Assembly: GCF_050943825.1 (NCBI RefSeq) | Contig: NZ_JBMNPX010000001.1 | Location: 62,001-126,000 of the forward strand | Origin: Pseudoflavonifractor sp050943825 | Lineage (GTDB): Bacteria; Bacillota; Clostridia; Oscillospirales; Oscillospiraceae | Direction of reading: 5' to 3' | DNA: 64,000 nucleotides | Position numbers and translations under genes: made by a program | The notes under the pieces: generated by a model | What the model was told of the DNA's origin: nothing | Seen by the model: the letters and a program-made list of their open reading frames with translations, nothing else | Databases searched by the model: none | Part shown: one piece after another, positions 27,309-36,607 of the stretch | Numbering within the stretch: the stretch's first letter is position 1 | Layout of the letters: every line of letters starts with the position of its first letter

Positions 27309-27932
27309 ATGAAGCTCTGGAAACGAAACGCGGTGGTGGCGGCCATCGTCCTCTTTGTGTGTGTGGCGGTCTACCTCAACTGGTCCTACCACAAGGACAA
27401 CAGTACGGACGCCGGAAAGACGCTGGGGGAGGCAGCGCTGGTGGGCGGACAGACCAGCGATCCTCTCCTGACAGGCAGCACGGCTTCCGCCTCGCCTTCG
27501 CCCTCGCCCAGCGCCGGGGAGAGCGGCGAGACCTCTGCCCAGCAGACAGAGGGCAGTACATCAGAGTCCAGCAGCAACTACTTTGACTCCGCACGGCTCA
27601 ACCGGCAGCAGGCCAGGGACAGCGCTCTCTCGCTGCTCCAGGAGGCCGCAGGGGATGAGAATGCCGACCAGACCATGAAGGACGAAGCCAACGCCTCCAT
27701 TCAGACTATGGCCAGCGTCACTGTCAGTGAGGCCCAGATTGAAAATCTGGTCACCGCCAAGGGCTATGCCGACTGTGTGGCCTTTATCGGGGATAACAGC
27801 GTATCCGTGGTGGTGTCCAACAACGGCGCCGGTCTCACGGATGCGGATGTGGCCAGAATCACCGAGATCGTTACCGACGAGACCGGCATGGAGGCCAGCC
27901 AGATTAAAATCATCGAGGCCACAGAGGAATAG
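27309..27932 (+). CDS. spoIIIAH: Stage III sporulation protein AH
   Basis: 207 residues. One N-terminal membrane helix (AAIVLFVCVAVYLNW), a Ser/Ala/Pro linker (SASPSPSPSAGESG), then the YscJ/FliF-like ring domain (SVVVSNNGAGLTDADVARITEIV). By family knowledge it binds forespore SpoIIQ across the septum. Last gene of the operon. Confidence 0.94.
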   Translation: MKLWKRNAVVAAIVLFVCVAVYLNWSYHKDNSTDAGKTLGEAALVGGQTSDPLLTGSTASASPSPSPSAGESGETSAQQTEGSTSESSSNYFDSARLNRQQARDSALSLLQEAAGDENADQTMKDEANASIQTMASVTVSEAQIENLVTAKGYADCVAFIGDNSVSVVVSNNGAGLTDADVARITEIVTDETGMEASQIKIIEATEE

Positions 27933-28036
27933 GACCGGAACAGCCGGGCGGCCGGTCTGCGGGGAAGGAAAACCGCAGGCTGGCCGCCTGCCTGCGATCC
28001 GGCAGAAAGGTTTTCAGAGCATGGATAAAAATATGT

Positions 28037-28065
28037 TTGTTATTTTCCCCGGTTTGTGGTACAAT
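28037..28065 (+). promoter_or_regulatory. Sigma-A promoter of the Asp23/Gls24 gene
   Basis: TTGTTA and TACAAT with 17-bp spacing, about 50 bp before the start codon. Confidence 0.65.
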
Positions 28066-28115
28066 GCTTAAAGATATCGGACCCTATACTGTACGACATA
28101 AGGAGTGTGACCTTT

Positions 28116-28508
28116 ATGGGCGAAGGCAGAGAGTATGTTTCCCGCCCCGATGAGATGGGAAATATCCATATATCCGAGGATGTTATGGCGGTTATTGCCG
28201 CCGCCGCCGCGCTGGAGGTAGAGGGTGTCGGCAGCCTGGCCGCCAATCTGGGCAACGATCTGGTGGAGATGCTGGGCGGCAAGAAGAACCTGGCCAAGGG
28301 TGTCCGCGTTTCCAGCAATGAGGACGGCAGCCTGACTGTGGATGTGGGCATCCTGGTGAAGTACGGCTACACCATCCCCGAGGTGGCCGCCAAGGTGCAG
28401 GATGCCGTGTTCTCCAGCCTTGAGAATACCAGCGGTTTGACGCCCGCGTGCGTCAATGTGAATGTCTCCGGCATCACCTTTGACCGGGACGCCAAGCGGC
28501 CCCAGTAA
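28116..28508 (+). CDS. Asp23/Gls24 family envelope stress protein
   Basis: 130 residues from ATG 28116, preceded by AAGGAG. The protein has ISEDVMAVIAAAAALEVEGV, the GVRVSSNEDGSLTVDVGILVKYG strand pair and VNVNVSGITFD typical of the family. Members near nusB in Firmicutes (YqhY) are linked to fatty-acid control; this is inference from family and place. Confidence 0.88.
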   Translation: MGEGREYVSRPDEMGNIHISEDVMAVIAAAAALEVEGVGSLAANLGNDLVEMLGGKKNLAKGVRVSSNEDGSLTVDVGILVKYGYTIPEVAAKVQDAVFSSLENTSGLTPACVNVNVSGITFDRDAKRPQ

Positions 28509-28522
28509 CACCTGCCATAAAA

Positions 28523-28559
28523 GAGCATTGGGCGCGGCCCCCGCGCTCAATGCTTTTTT
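28523..28559 (+). terminator. Terminator after the Asp23/Gls24 gene
   Basis: AGCATTGGGCGCGG pairs with CGCGCTCAATGCT, followed by TTTTTT. Confidence 0.85.
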
Positions 28560-28582
28560 GCGTACAGGCGCAAAACTGGGGG

Positions 28583-28611
28583 TTTATCTTTGGTCGGACT
28601 TTGTATATAAT
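28583..28611 (+). promoter_or_regulatory. Possible promoter of the nusB operon
   Basis: TTTATC, 17 bp, TATAAT. The -10 is perfect and the -35 weak. Confidence 0.45.
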
Positions 28612-28689
28612 AGGGTTATATTCATTGGACTATCCATTCACGAGAGAAATAGAGGGGCCGGCAGAACGGCCCATGACGGAGGAAGAAAC

Positions 28690-29220
28690 ATGACCAGGAC
28701 CAACGCCAGAGAAATTGCCGTGCACCTCACCTTTGAGCTCAGCTTTACCAACCAGACCGCAGATGAGCTCCTGGATACGGCCCTGACGCGCGCTACTTTT
28801 GCGCTCATCGGGGAAGAGGAGCCTCTTTACGCCGAATATCCCAACGCCAAACAGCGGGAGTACATAAGTGAGCTGGTGCGGGGCGTGTATCTCCACTGCC
28901 CCGAGCTGGACGACTATATCTCCCGCTACGCCATCGGCTGGACCTTCTCCCGGATTCCCCGGGTGGCGGTAGCCATAATGCGGGTGGCCATGTATGAGAT
29001 TCTCTATATGCAGGACGTGCCCAATGCCGCTGCCATCAATGAGGCCCTGGAGATTGCCAAAGGATATGAGACGCCCGAGGTTGTCTCCTTTATCAACGGC
29101 ATTCTGGGCTCCTTTGTCCGCAAGGAATCCATTCCGGAGCGAACGTCCGACTTCCAGGCAGAGGATATTTTCGATGCCGAGCCTGCCGCCGGTGAGGATG
29201 CGGAGGCCCCCAAGGCATGA
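28690..29220 (+). CDS. nusB: Transcription antitermination factor NusB
   Basis: 176 residues from ATG 28690 (GGAGG upstream). It has NAREIAVHLTFELSF at the start and the conserved IPNAAAINEALEIAKGY-like segment (VPNAAAINEALEIAKGY), then FINGILGSFVRK. The acidic tail after residue 155 extends beyond the classical core. First gene of a long housekeeping operon. Confidence 0.93.
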   Translation: MTRTNAREIAVHLTFELSFTNQTADELLDTALTRATFALIGEEEPLYAEYPNAKQREYISELVRGVYLHCPELDDYISRYAIGWTFSRIPRVAVAIMRVAMYEILYMQDVPNAAAINEALEIAKGYETPEVVSFINGILGSFVRKESIPERTSDFQAEDIFDAEPAAGEDAEAPKA

Positions 29221-30164
29221 CAGGACTGCGCTGTCTGGGCTTGGACACCAGCAATTACACCACCTCTGTGGCCGTGTTTGACGGAACCACAGGGGAGAAT
29301 ATCGGGCACCTGCTGGATGTGCCTTCCGGTACCCTGGGCCTGCGCCAGAGCGACGCTCTCTTCCAGCACGTGAAGCGGCTGCCCAGCCTTTTTGAGCAGC
29401 TCCACGAAAGGAATTTGCTCTGTGAACTGGCTGCCGTGGGTGCCAGCACCCGCCCCCGTGCGGTGGACGGCTCCTATATGCCCTGCTTCCTGGCAGGAGA
29501 GGGGCAGGGGAGAGCGCTGTCCGCTGCTTTGAATGTGCCCTTTTTCCCGGTGTCCCACCAGCAGGGACACATTGCTGCTGCCGCCTGGTCCGCTGGCCGG
29601 CTGGATCTGCTGGATGAGCCTATTCTGGCATGGCACCTCTCCGGCGGCACCACGGAGCTGCTGTATGTGGAGCCGGAGGGCGTCAATGTCCGTGCACAGG
29701 CCATCGGCGGTACCAGCGACATCTCTGCCGGTCAGCTCATTGACCGGACCGGAAAGCTGCTGGGGCTGGATTTTCCTGCCGGAAAGGCGCTGGACGCTCT
29801 GGCACGGGAATCTCAGAGCGAAAAGCGGTTTAAGGTAAAGCTCAACGGCTGTTCCTTCTCTCTCTCCGGTGTAGAAAACCAGGTGAAGGCTATGGCAGAG
29901 CGGGGGGAAGCCCCTGCTGACATCGCCCGTTTTGCGCTGAACACCATTGCCGATGCGGTCGCCAGGGCCACAGCGGCTGCACTGGGGGAGCATCCTGGCC
30001 TGAGTGTGCTTTGCTCCGGCGGCGTGGCCTCCAACAGCCTGCTGCGTGAGAAGCTGAAGGGAGCGGTCTTTGCCGAGCCCAGATTCTCTACGGATAACGC
30101 TATGGGTGTGGCCATTTTGGTTTGGCGGAGCCTGAAGGCGAAGGAGCACAGCCATGAGGAATGA
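29217..30164 (+). CDS. TsaD/Kae1-like paralogue (peptidase M22 family)
   Basis: 315 residues of the ASKHA-fold TsaD family. The HxxxH metal motif is present as SHQQGH, with GGTTEL and CSGGVASNSLLREKL nucleotide loops. Canonical TsaD has an HxxYGGVxPE stretch early in the protein; here GLRQSDALFQHVKRLP takes its place, so it is probably a paralogue and not the t6A synthase itself. It overlaps nusB by 4 nt and xseA by 11 nt, suggesting co-expression with RNA/DNA housekeeping genes. The exact role is unknown. Confidence 0.8.
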   Translation: MTGLRCLGLDTSNYTTSVAVFDGTTGENIGHLLDVPSGTLGLRQSDALFQHVKRLPSLFEQLHERNLLCELAAVGASTRPRAVDGSYMPCFLAGEGQGRALSAALNVPFFPVSHQQGHIAAAAWSAGRLDLLDEPILAWHLSGGTTELLYVEPEGVNVRAQAIGGTSDISAGQLIDRTGKLLGLDFPAGKALDALARESQSEKRFKVKLNGCSFSLSGVENQVKAMAERGEAPADIARFALNTIADAVARATAAALGEHPGLSVLCSGGVASNSLLREKLKGAVFAEPRFSTDNAMGVAILVWRSLKAKEHSHEE

Positions 30165-31353
30165 CACAGTCTATTCCGTCACGCAGGTCAATCAGTACAT
30201 CAAGGACGTGCTGGATGGCGATAGGACCCTCTCCGGCATCTATATCCGGGGCGAGATCTCCAACTATAAGATGTATCCTTCCGGACACCATTATTTCTCT
30301 ATGAAGGACGAGGGAGGAGCTATCCGCTGTGTCATGTTCCGCAGAGAGGCCTCCGCCCTGCGCTTCCGCCCGGAGAACGGCATGAAGGTGGTGGCCTTCG
30401 GTCGGGTGACGGTGTTTCCACGGGACGGGCAGTATCAGCTCTATGTCAGCGCCCTGACACCTGACGGTGTGGGTGACCTCTATATGGCCTTCGAGCAGCT
30501 CAAAGCCAAGCTGTATGCCGAAGGGCTGTTTGACCCGGCCCACAAAAAGCCCATTCCCCGTTTTCCACGGCGGATTGCCCTGGTGACTTCGGCCGCCGGC
30601 GCGGCAGTACGGGATATGCTGCGGATTCTGGGCGCGCGGTGGCCTATGGCAGAGGTGGCTGTGGTGCCTGTACGGGTTCAGGGGGCAGAGGCCCCCGGTG
30701 AAATTGCTGCGGCGCTGGGGTGGGTCAACCGCCTTGGGTGGGCCGACCTCATCATCACCGGCCGGGGCGGCGGTTCCATGGAGGACCTGTGGGCCTTCAA
30801 CGAGGAGGTTGTGGCCCGGGCTATTTATGTGTCCAGAATTCCCGTGATCTCTGCGGTCGGCCACGAGCCGGATGTGACCATCGCCGATTTTGTAGCGGAT
30901 TTGCGCGCTGCAACACCCTCAAACGCAGCGGAGCTGGCTGTCCCGGATCAAAATGATGTGGCAGGCCAATTAAAGCAGCTGTCGGCACGGATGGAGCAGG
31001 CTATGACCAGACGTTTGGGTGAGCTATCCTCCAAATTGGAACAGCTGTCAGGCAGCCGGGCTTTACAGAATCCGATGAACTATGTTGAGGACCGCAGGGT
31101 ACTGCTGGATTACCAGCGCACCCGTCTGGCCCACGGACTTTCAGGTGCGCTGAGCCGGGAGCGGCAGCGCTTTGCCCGGCTGGCAGCGTCTCTGGACGCC
31201 ATGAGCCCCCTGAAGGTGCTGGCCAGAGGCTACGCCATTCCACAGCGGGAGGACGGCACTGTGGTGCGCTCCAAGGAGGAAGTGGCAGCAGGTGATTCTC
31301 TGCGCCTGAGAGTGGCAGATGGAGAGATTCCTTGTATTGTAAAGGAGCATTGA
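30154..31353 (+). CDS. xseA: Exodeoxyribonuclease VII large subunit
   Basis: 399 residues: N-terminal OB fold (IYIRGEISNYKMYPSGHHYFSMKD) and catalytic core with ITGRGGGSMEDLWAFNEE and ISAVGHEPDVTIADFVAD. It degrades single-stranded DNA with XseB, encoded next. Confidence 0.96.
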   Translation: MRNDTVYSVTQVNQYIKDVLDGDRTLSGIYIRGEISNYKMYPSGHHYFSMKDEGGAIRCVMFRREASALRFRPENGMKVVAFGRVTVFPRDGQYQLYVSALTPDGVGDLYMAFEQLKAKLYAEGLFDPAHKKPIPRFPRRIALVTSAAGAAVRDMLRILGARWPMAEVAVVPVRVQGAEAPGEIAAALGWVNRLGWADLIITGRGGGSMEDLWAFNEEVVARAIYVSRIPVISAVGHEPDVTIADFVADLRAATPSNAAELAVPDQNDVAGQLKQLSARMEQAMTRRLGELSSKLEQLSGSRALQNPMNYVEDRRVLLDYQRTRLAHGLSGALSRERQRFARLAASLDAMSPLKVLARGYAIPQREDGTVVRSKEEVAAGDSLRLRVADGEIPCIVKEH

Positions 31354-31360
31354 TTGACAG

Positions 31361-31594
31361 ATGGCAGAGAAAAAGCTGACCTTTGAACAGGCAATGGCCC
31401 GTCTGGAGGAGATTGTCTCCCGGCTGGAGCGGGGAGACGCGCCGCTGGAGGATGCCCTGGCTCTCTTTGAGGAGGGGACAAGCCTGATGAAGAAGTGCTC
31501 CACTATGCTGGACAAGGCGGAGCAGAAGGTTATCAAGCTGACCGCCGCCCCGGATGGGACGCCAGTAGAGCAGCCAATGGACCAGAGCGTGTGA
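31361..31594 (+). CDS. xseB: Exodeoxyribonuclease VII small subunit
   Basis: 77 residues. LTFEQAMARLEEIVSRLERGDAPLEDAL split over two helices is the family signature. It follows xseA by 7 nt. Confidence 0.95.
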   Translation: MAEKKLTFEQAMARLEEIVSRLERGDAPLEDALALFEEGTSLMKKCSTMLDKAEQKVIKLTAAPDGTPVEQPMDQSV

Positions 31595-31711
31595 TAGTTT
31601 TGACCAGCAGGGGGCGCAGTGTGTGGCGCGCCCCTATGCGGCCTTTCCGGCACGGGACGGCCTGCTTTGCAGGTTCACGCCGAAGTTTTGCAGAACAAAG
31701 GAGTTTCCGGG

Positions 31712-32593
31712 ATGATGTATGATGAAGTGCTTCGCGCAGACTGCGCCCTGGTAGAGGACTATCTTCAGCACTGTTTTGCCGGGCGGGATTCCCGTGCCGA
31801 TCTATATGATGCCATGCTGTACAGCCTGTTGGCCGGCGGAAAGCGCATCCGGCCCGTGCTGGCGCTGGAGACCTGCCGTATGTGCGGTGGAGACGTGACC
31901 ACAGCCCTTCCGTTTGCGTGCGCGGTGGAGATGATCCATACTTATTCCCTGATTCACGACGATTTGCCCTGCATGGACGATGACGATTTACGCCGGGGCC
32001 GTCCCACCAACCATAAGGTCTACGGTGAGGCTACTGCTGTCCTGGCTGGGGACGCGCTGCTGACCGCTGCGTTTGAGACGATTGCCGAGCACGGAACAGC
32101 TTTAAGCGCAGAGCGGGCATTGGCCGCCTCTGCCTGCCTTGGCCGTGCGGCAGGAGCCCGGGGTATGGTGGGCGGACAGGCGCTGGATATGGCAGGTGAG
32201 GGACATTCTCTCTCGCTGTCTGAGGTGGAGGAGCTGCAGCGGCTGAAAACCGGTGAGCTCATCTCTGCGGCAGCGGAAATAGGCTGTATTGTGGCCGGCG
32301 GCGGAGAACAGGAGCTTGCCGCGGTGCGGCGATATGCCAAGCTGCTGGGCCTTGCGTTCCAAATCCGCGATGACATGCTGGACGTAGAAGGCGACGAGGC
32401 TAAGCTGGGTAAGCCCATTGGCTCCGATGCCGCCAACGAGAAAGTGACCTTTGTCAGCCTTAAGGGTATGGAGGCCTGTGAAAAGCTGGTAAGCGAAAAG
32501 ACGGAAGCGGCCAAAGAAGCCCTTCGCAGCACATTTAAGGACGCCGGATTCCTGTGCTGGCTGGCAGATAAACTGGTAAAACGGGAGAAGTGA
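31712..32593 (+). CDS. ispA: Farnesyl/geranyl diphosphate synthase, polyprenyl synthetase
   Basis: 293 residues from the ATG at 31712, with AAAGGAG 8 nt upstream. First Asp-rich motif DDLPCMDDDD followed by RRGRPT; second QIRDDMLD; SLLAGGKRIRP near the start. It condenses IPP with DMAPP/GPP to give FPP for undecaprenyl-phosphate and other isoprenoids. The upstream 31595-31711 has no gene. It is in one operon with dxs, which supplies its substrate. Confidence 0.94.
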   Translation: MMYDEVLRADCALVEDYLQHCFAGRDSRADLYDAMLYSLLAGGKRIRPVLALETCRMCGGDVTTALPFACAVEMIHTYSLIHDDLPCMDDDDLRRGRPTNHKVYGEATAVLAGDALLTAAFETIAEHGTALSAERALAASACLGRAAGARGMVGGQALDMAGEGHSLSLSEVEELQRLKTGELISAAAEIGCIVAGGGEQELAAVRRYAKLLGLAFQIRDDMLDVEGDEAKLGKPIGSDAANEKVTFVSLKGMEACEKLVSEKTEAAKEALRSTFKDAGFLCWLADKLVKREK

Positions 32594-32599
32594 CCATAT

Positions 32600-33064
32600 A
32601 TGGAACTGAATGCCGCCAATTACCATCTGGGCAATTTAATTCTGATTCTGGCTGCCCTTTCCTGGGCTGTAGCACAGGTGTTGAAGGTGGTCATCCAGCT
32701 TCTGACCAAGCGGCGGCTTGACTGGCGCCGGATTTGGGGGAGTGGCGGGATGCCCAGCTCACACTCCGCCTTTGTCTGTGCCTGTGCTGCGTCCACCGGC
32801 ATGCTGTACGGCTTCTCCTCTCCGCTCTTTGCCATTGCGGCGGTCATTGCCATTGTAGTCATGTACGATGCCGCCAATGTGCGGAAAGCTGCAGGAGAGC
32901 AGGCAAAAATCCTCAACTATATGATGGACCACTGGAGCGAGATGAAGCCGGAGCTTTTTGGCAAGGAACTGAAAGAGCTCCTGGGGCACACACCCATGCA
33001 GGTCATTATGGGGGCGCTTCTGGGCGTAGCCATTGGACTGCTGGGGACCTTTCTCATTCGATAA
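32600..33064 (+). CDS. Divergent PAP2 family membrane protein
   Basis: 154 residues, about four membrane segments. GGMPSSHSAFVCA and MYDAANVRKAAGEQA are the signature of the DUF212/YuiD divergent PAP2 proteins. Substrate unknown; a lipid or isoprenoid phosphatase role is suggested by its place between ispA and dxs. Confidence 0.88.
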   Translation: MELNAANYHLGNLILILAALSWAVAQVLKVVIQLLTKRRLDWRRIWGSGGMPSSHSAFVCACAASTGMLYGFSSPLFAIAAVIAIVVMYDAANVRKAAGEQAKILNYMMDHWSEMKPELFGKELKELLGHTPMQVIMGALLGVAIGLLGTFLIR

Positions 33065-33084
33065 GTCATTCATACGAGGTGCTT

Positions 33085-34932
33085 ATGATTCAGCAGGCGG
33101 ATATTCCGGATATAAAGCATATAACGGACTGTGAAGCTGAGGCGCTTTGCACCCGGCTTCGTGCCAGCATTATTGACTCGGTATCCAAAACAGGTGGGCA
33201 CCTGGCCTCCAATCTGGGTGCTGTGGAGATTACCGTGGCGCTTCATCGGGTATTTGACTTTACCCGGGATAGGCTGGTCTTTGACGTAGGACATCAGTGT
33301 TATACCCACAAGATTTTGACGGGCAGGGCAGATGAGATGCCCAGCCTTCGAACCTTCAGTGGTATTGCGGGTTTTCCAAAGCCTTCGGAGAGTGTATGTG
33401 ACGCATTTATTGCCGGTCATGCATCCAATTCTGTCTCCGTAGCCACTGGTATGGCCAGGGGACGGACCCTGATGGGGGAGGACTACTGCGTCATCACGCT
33501 CATCGGAGACGGTGCCCTGACAGGTGGACTGGCCTATGAGGGGCTTTCTGACGCCGGCAACAGCGGAGAACGGATGATAGTCATTCTCAATGACAACGGA
33601 ATGTCCATCACGAAAAATGTGGGTGGAATTGCGGAGCATCTGGCCAGACAGAGACTGAAGCCTCAGTATCTCCGCTTCAAAAAAGGCTATCGGAAGATAA
33701 CCAGCACAGTGCCTGGCGGCAAGACGCTCTATCGGATTACACACAGAGTGAAGAAGGCAGTGAAAGAGACCCTGCTGCCCTGTTCCTTTTTTGAGGATAT
33801 GGGCTTCACATATCTTGGCCCCGTGGATGGCCATGATGTAAAAGGATTGACCCGCCTCCTCCGGTACGCCAAGGATATCGAAGGCCCAGTTTTACTCCAT
33901 GTAAGGACTGTGAAGGGAAAAGGCTATACGCCTGCTGAGCGTAATCCGGATCAGTTTCACGGCGTTGGCCGCTTCTGTGTTCAGACTGGAGAGCCGCTGT
34001 CAGGCGGGAGCTCTAATTTTTCTGCCGTTTTTGGCGAGACGCTGTGTGAACTGGCACAGGCTGACCGGAGAATTTGCGCCATTACAGCAGCGATGCGGGA
34101 CGGAACCGGCCTGAAGGAATTTGCCGGCAAATTTCCTGCACGATATTTTGATGTGGGAATTGCAGAGGGTCATGCGGCTGCAATGGCAGCCGGTATGGCC
34201 AAGCAGGGACTGACGCCGGTCTTTGCGGTGTATTCTACCTTCCTTCAGCGCAGCTATGACATGCTGATCCATGATATTGCCATTCAAGGCCTGCATGTGA
34301 TACTGGCAGTAGACCGGGCCGGTCTGGTGGGGGAGGACGGTGAAACCCACCATGGTGTTTTTGATGTGGCTTTTCTTGACACGGTTCCCGGTATGACAGT
34401 TCTCTGCCCGGCCAGCTTTTCTGAGCTGAGGACAATGCTTGCCTATGCTGTAAAGGAGCTTAGCGGTCCTGTTGCACTGCGATATCCTCGCGGTGGAGAA
34501 GGAGAATATACAGCAGATTCCGGTACTGGACACGCTGCTTTGCTCCGGCAGGGAGAAGATATTACGCTGGTGGGATATGGCGTCATGATAAACGAGGTGC
34601 TTCGCTGTGCCGATGCGCTCTCTTCCTGCGGCGTATCAGCTGAGGTTATAAAGCTGAATACCATTACACCTATTGATGTTACACTTGTTCAATCTTCAAT
34701 TTCCAAAACAACCCGGCTTCTGGTGGCAGAGGATGTTATGGATGCCAATTGTGTAGGCCGTCGGCTGGCTGCAGAGCTGGCCCTGGCGGGAACCCCGGCT
34801 GCACATACCGTGCTCTGTAATTTGGGCAGTTCCTTTGTGACACATGGATCCGTGGCTGAGCTGCGGAAGCTCTGTGGGTTGGATGGTGAAAGTCTCTGCC
34901 GGAAGGCGCTGGAGGTCTGTAAGCATGGCTAA
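33085..34932 (+). CDS. dxs: 1-deoxy-D-xylulose-5-phosphate synthase
   Basis: 615 residues from ATG 33085 (GAGGTG upstream), the usual length. The thiamine-diphosphate motif GDGALTGGLAYEGLSDAGN, the HDVKGL segment, and the transketolase-like second domain with VDRAGLVGEDGETHHG and RYPRGGEG are intact. It makes DXP for the MEP isoprenoid pathway. It overlaps tlyA by 8 nt. Confidence 0.96.
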   Translation: MIQQADIPDIKHITDCEAEALCTRLRASIIDSVSKTGGHLASNLGAVEITVALHRVFDFTRDRLVFDVGHQCYTHKILTGRADEMPSLRTFSGIAGFPKPSESVCDAFIAGHASNSVSVATGMARGRTLMGEDYCVITLIGDGALTGGLAYEGLSDAGNSGERMIVILNDNGMSITKNVGGIAEHLARQRLKPQYLRFKKGYRKITSTVPGGKTLYRITHRVKKAVKETLLPCSFFEDMGFTYLGPVDGHDVKGLTRLLRYAKDIEGPVLLHVRTVKGKGYTPAERNPDQFHGVGRFCVQTGEPLSGGSSNFSAVFGETLCELAQADRRICAITAAMRDGTGLKEFAGKFPARYFDVGIAEGHAAAMAAGMAKQGLTPVFAVYSTFLQRSYDMLIHDIAIQGLHVILAVDRAGLVGEDGETHHGVFDVAFLDTVPGMTVLCPASFSELRTMLAYAVKELSGPVALRYPRGGEGEYTADSGTGHAALLRQGEDITLVGYGVMINEVLRCADALSSCGVSAEVIKLNTITPIDVTLVQSSISKTTRLLVAEDVMDANCVGRRLAAELALAGTPAAHTVLCNLGSSFVTHGSVAELRKLCGLDGESLCRKALEVCKHG

Positions 34933-35731
34933 AAAACGGTTGGACGTTCTGCTCTGTGAACGGGGGCTGATGGAGAGCCGTCAAAAAGCACAGGCGGTTA
35001 TTATGGCGGGCCAGGTCTATGTGGCAGGGCAGAAGGTGGAGAAGGCAGGCGCACCGGTCGAGGAGAACGCTGAAATTGAGGTGCAGGGCAAGACCCTGGC
35101 CTATGTCAGCCGGGGCGGCCTCAAGCTGGAAAAAGCGATGCAGACCTTTCCTATTCAGCTCTCAGGTGCGATTTGCGGCGATATTGGCGCATCTACCGGC
35201 GGATTTACTGACTGCATGCTTCAAAATGGCGCGTCCAAGGTCTATGCCGTGGACGTGGGCTACGGACAGCTGGCCTGGAGCCTGCGAAGTGATGAGCGGG
35301 TAATCTGCATGGAACGGACCAACGCCAGATATCTCACCCATGAACAGATTCCTGATGAGCTGGACTTTGCCAGCATAGATGTCTCCTTCATTTCGCTCAG
35401 ATTGATTTTGCCCGCTGTGCGGGGATTGCTCAAAGAAGATGGCCATGTGGTCTGTCTGGTGAAGCCCCAGTTTGAGGCGGGTAAAGAGAAGGTGGGGAAG
35501 AAGGGTGTCGTACGTGATCCCAAGGTCCACCTGGAGGTGCTGGAGCAGTTCCTGATCAATGCCAGAGAGGCTGACTTCACTGTAAAGGATATGACCTTTT
35601 CTCCTGTCCGAGGGCCGGAGGGAAATATAGAATACCTGGGCTTTTTGTCTGCCGGAGCCTCTGACGCTGTATGGAGCGGAGATCTGGAGGCCCTGGTGGA
35701 GGCCTCTCATAACGCCTTAGAGAAGGAATGA
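34925..35731 (+). CDS. tlyA: TlyA family rRNA 2'-O-methyltransferase
   Basis: 268 residues. An S4 RNA-binding domain (KKRLDVLLCERGLMESRQKA) precedes an FtsJ-like methyltransferase with SAM loop DIGASTGGFTDCML. The start at 34925 overlaps the dxs stop. Known members methylate 16S/23S rRNA; haemolysin activity is an older, doubtful name. Confidence 0.93.
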   Translation: MAKKRLDVLLCERGLMESRQKAQAVIMAGQVYVAGQKVEKAGAPVEENAEIEVQGKTLAYVSRGGLKLEKAMQTFPIQLSGAICGDIGASTGGFTDCMLQNGASKVYAVDVGYGQLAWSLRSDERVICMERTNARYLTHEQIPDELDFASIDVSFISLRLILPAVRGLLKEDGHVVCLVKPQFEAGKEKVGKKGVVRDPKVHLEVLEQFLINAREADFTVKDMTFSPVRGPEGNIEYLGFLSAGASDAVWSGDLEALVEASHNALEKE

Positions 35732-35735
35732 GTTT

Positions 35736-36602
35736 ATGAAAGTTGTGCTGAGCCCGAATCCATATCGGGACAAGGGCTTGCGGGCGGCCCAGGCCGCAGA
35801 CCGCATTCTGAAAGCAGCCGGTGTTGAGACCGCAATCTGCCTCCCGTTTACGCCGGAAAAGAGCAGTCGGATTGAACTGCCCAGGAATCTTCACTTTTCC
35901 GATATGCAGCGGGAACTGGCCGGTGCGGATGTGCTGATATGCTTTGGCGGCGACGGCACAATTCTTCACGCTGCAAAGGATGCCAATGCCCATAATGTCC
36001 CCATTCTGGGCGTCAATCTTGGCAGCGTCGGTTTTATGGCGGAGCTGGAGCAGGGTGAGCTGCAGCAGCTGACCAAGCTGGCCTCTGGAAAATATAGCAT
36101 CGAGTCCCGGATGATGCTGGATGTAAAAGTGTTCCATGAGGGAAAACAGGTTTATGAGGACATTGCATTGAATGATGCCGTCATCACAAAAGGAGCAGTG
36201 GCACGTATCATCGACTTCTCTGTGTTTGGCGACAGAAAATTGGTCTCTGATTTCTCAGGCGACGGTGTTGTGGTCTGTACCCCTACCGGATCCACCGCTT
36301 ACTCCATGTCTGCCGGCGGACCGATTGTGGAGCCCACAGCTGAAAATCTGATTGTAACGCCTATCTGCGCCCATGTGCTCTATTCCCGCTCTATGGTACT
36401 TAGCTGTGAGCGGACGGTAGCCATTCGGATGGGACGGCTGGCCAGAAAGACGGCTTATCTCTCTGTTGACGGAGGAAAGGCCCATAAGCTCTCCGGCGGA
36501 GATGTGGTTGAGGTACGGAAATCCAAAGCACAGACCAGGCTGGTGTGCCTTACCGGCCGCAGCTTTTACGAAATTCTCCATCAGAAACTTGGAAACGGGT
36601 GA
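35736..36602 (+). CDS. nadK: NAD kinase
   Basis: 288 residues. GGDGTILHA, LGSVGFMAEL and PTGSTAYSMSAGGPIV mark the NAD kinase fold; it phosphorylates NAD to NADP. It starts 4 nt after tlyA and is followed by argR, the common Firmicutes order. Confidence 0.96.
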   Translation: MKVVLSPNPYRDKGLRAAQAADRILKAAGVETAICLPFTPEKSSRIELPRNLHFSDMQRELAGADVLICFGGDGTILHAAKDANAHNVPILGVNLGSVGFMAELEQGELQQLTKLASGKYSIESRMMLDVKVFHEGKQVYEDIALNDAVITKGAVARIIDFSVFGDRKLVSDFSGDGVVVCTPTGSTAYSMSAGGPIVEPTAENLIVTPICAHVLYSRSMVLSCERTVAIRMGRLARKTAYLSVDGGKAHKLSGGDVVEVRKSKAQTRLVCLTGRSFYEILHQKLGNG

Positions 36603-36607
36603 GATGC

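Noticed and set aside
27937..28010. Terminator after spoIIIAH
   Set aside because: GC-rich repeats exist, but no stable hairpin followed by a T-run could be placed.
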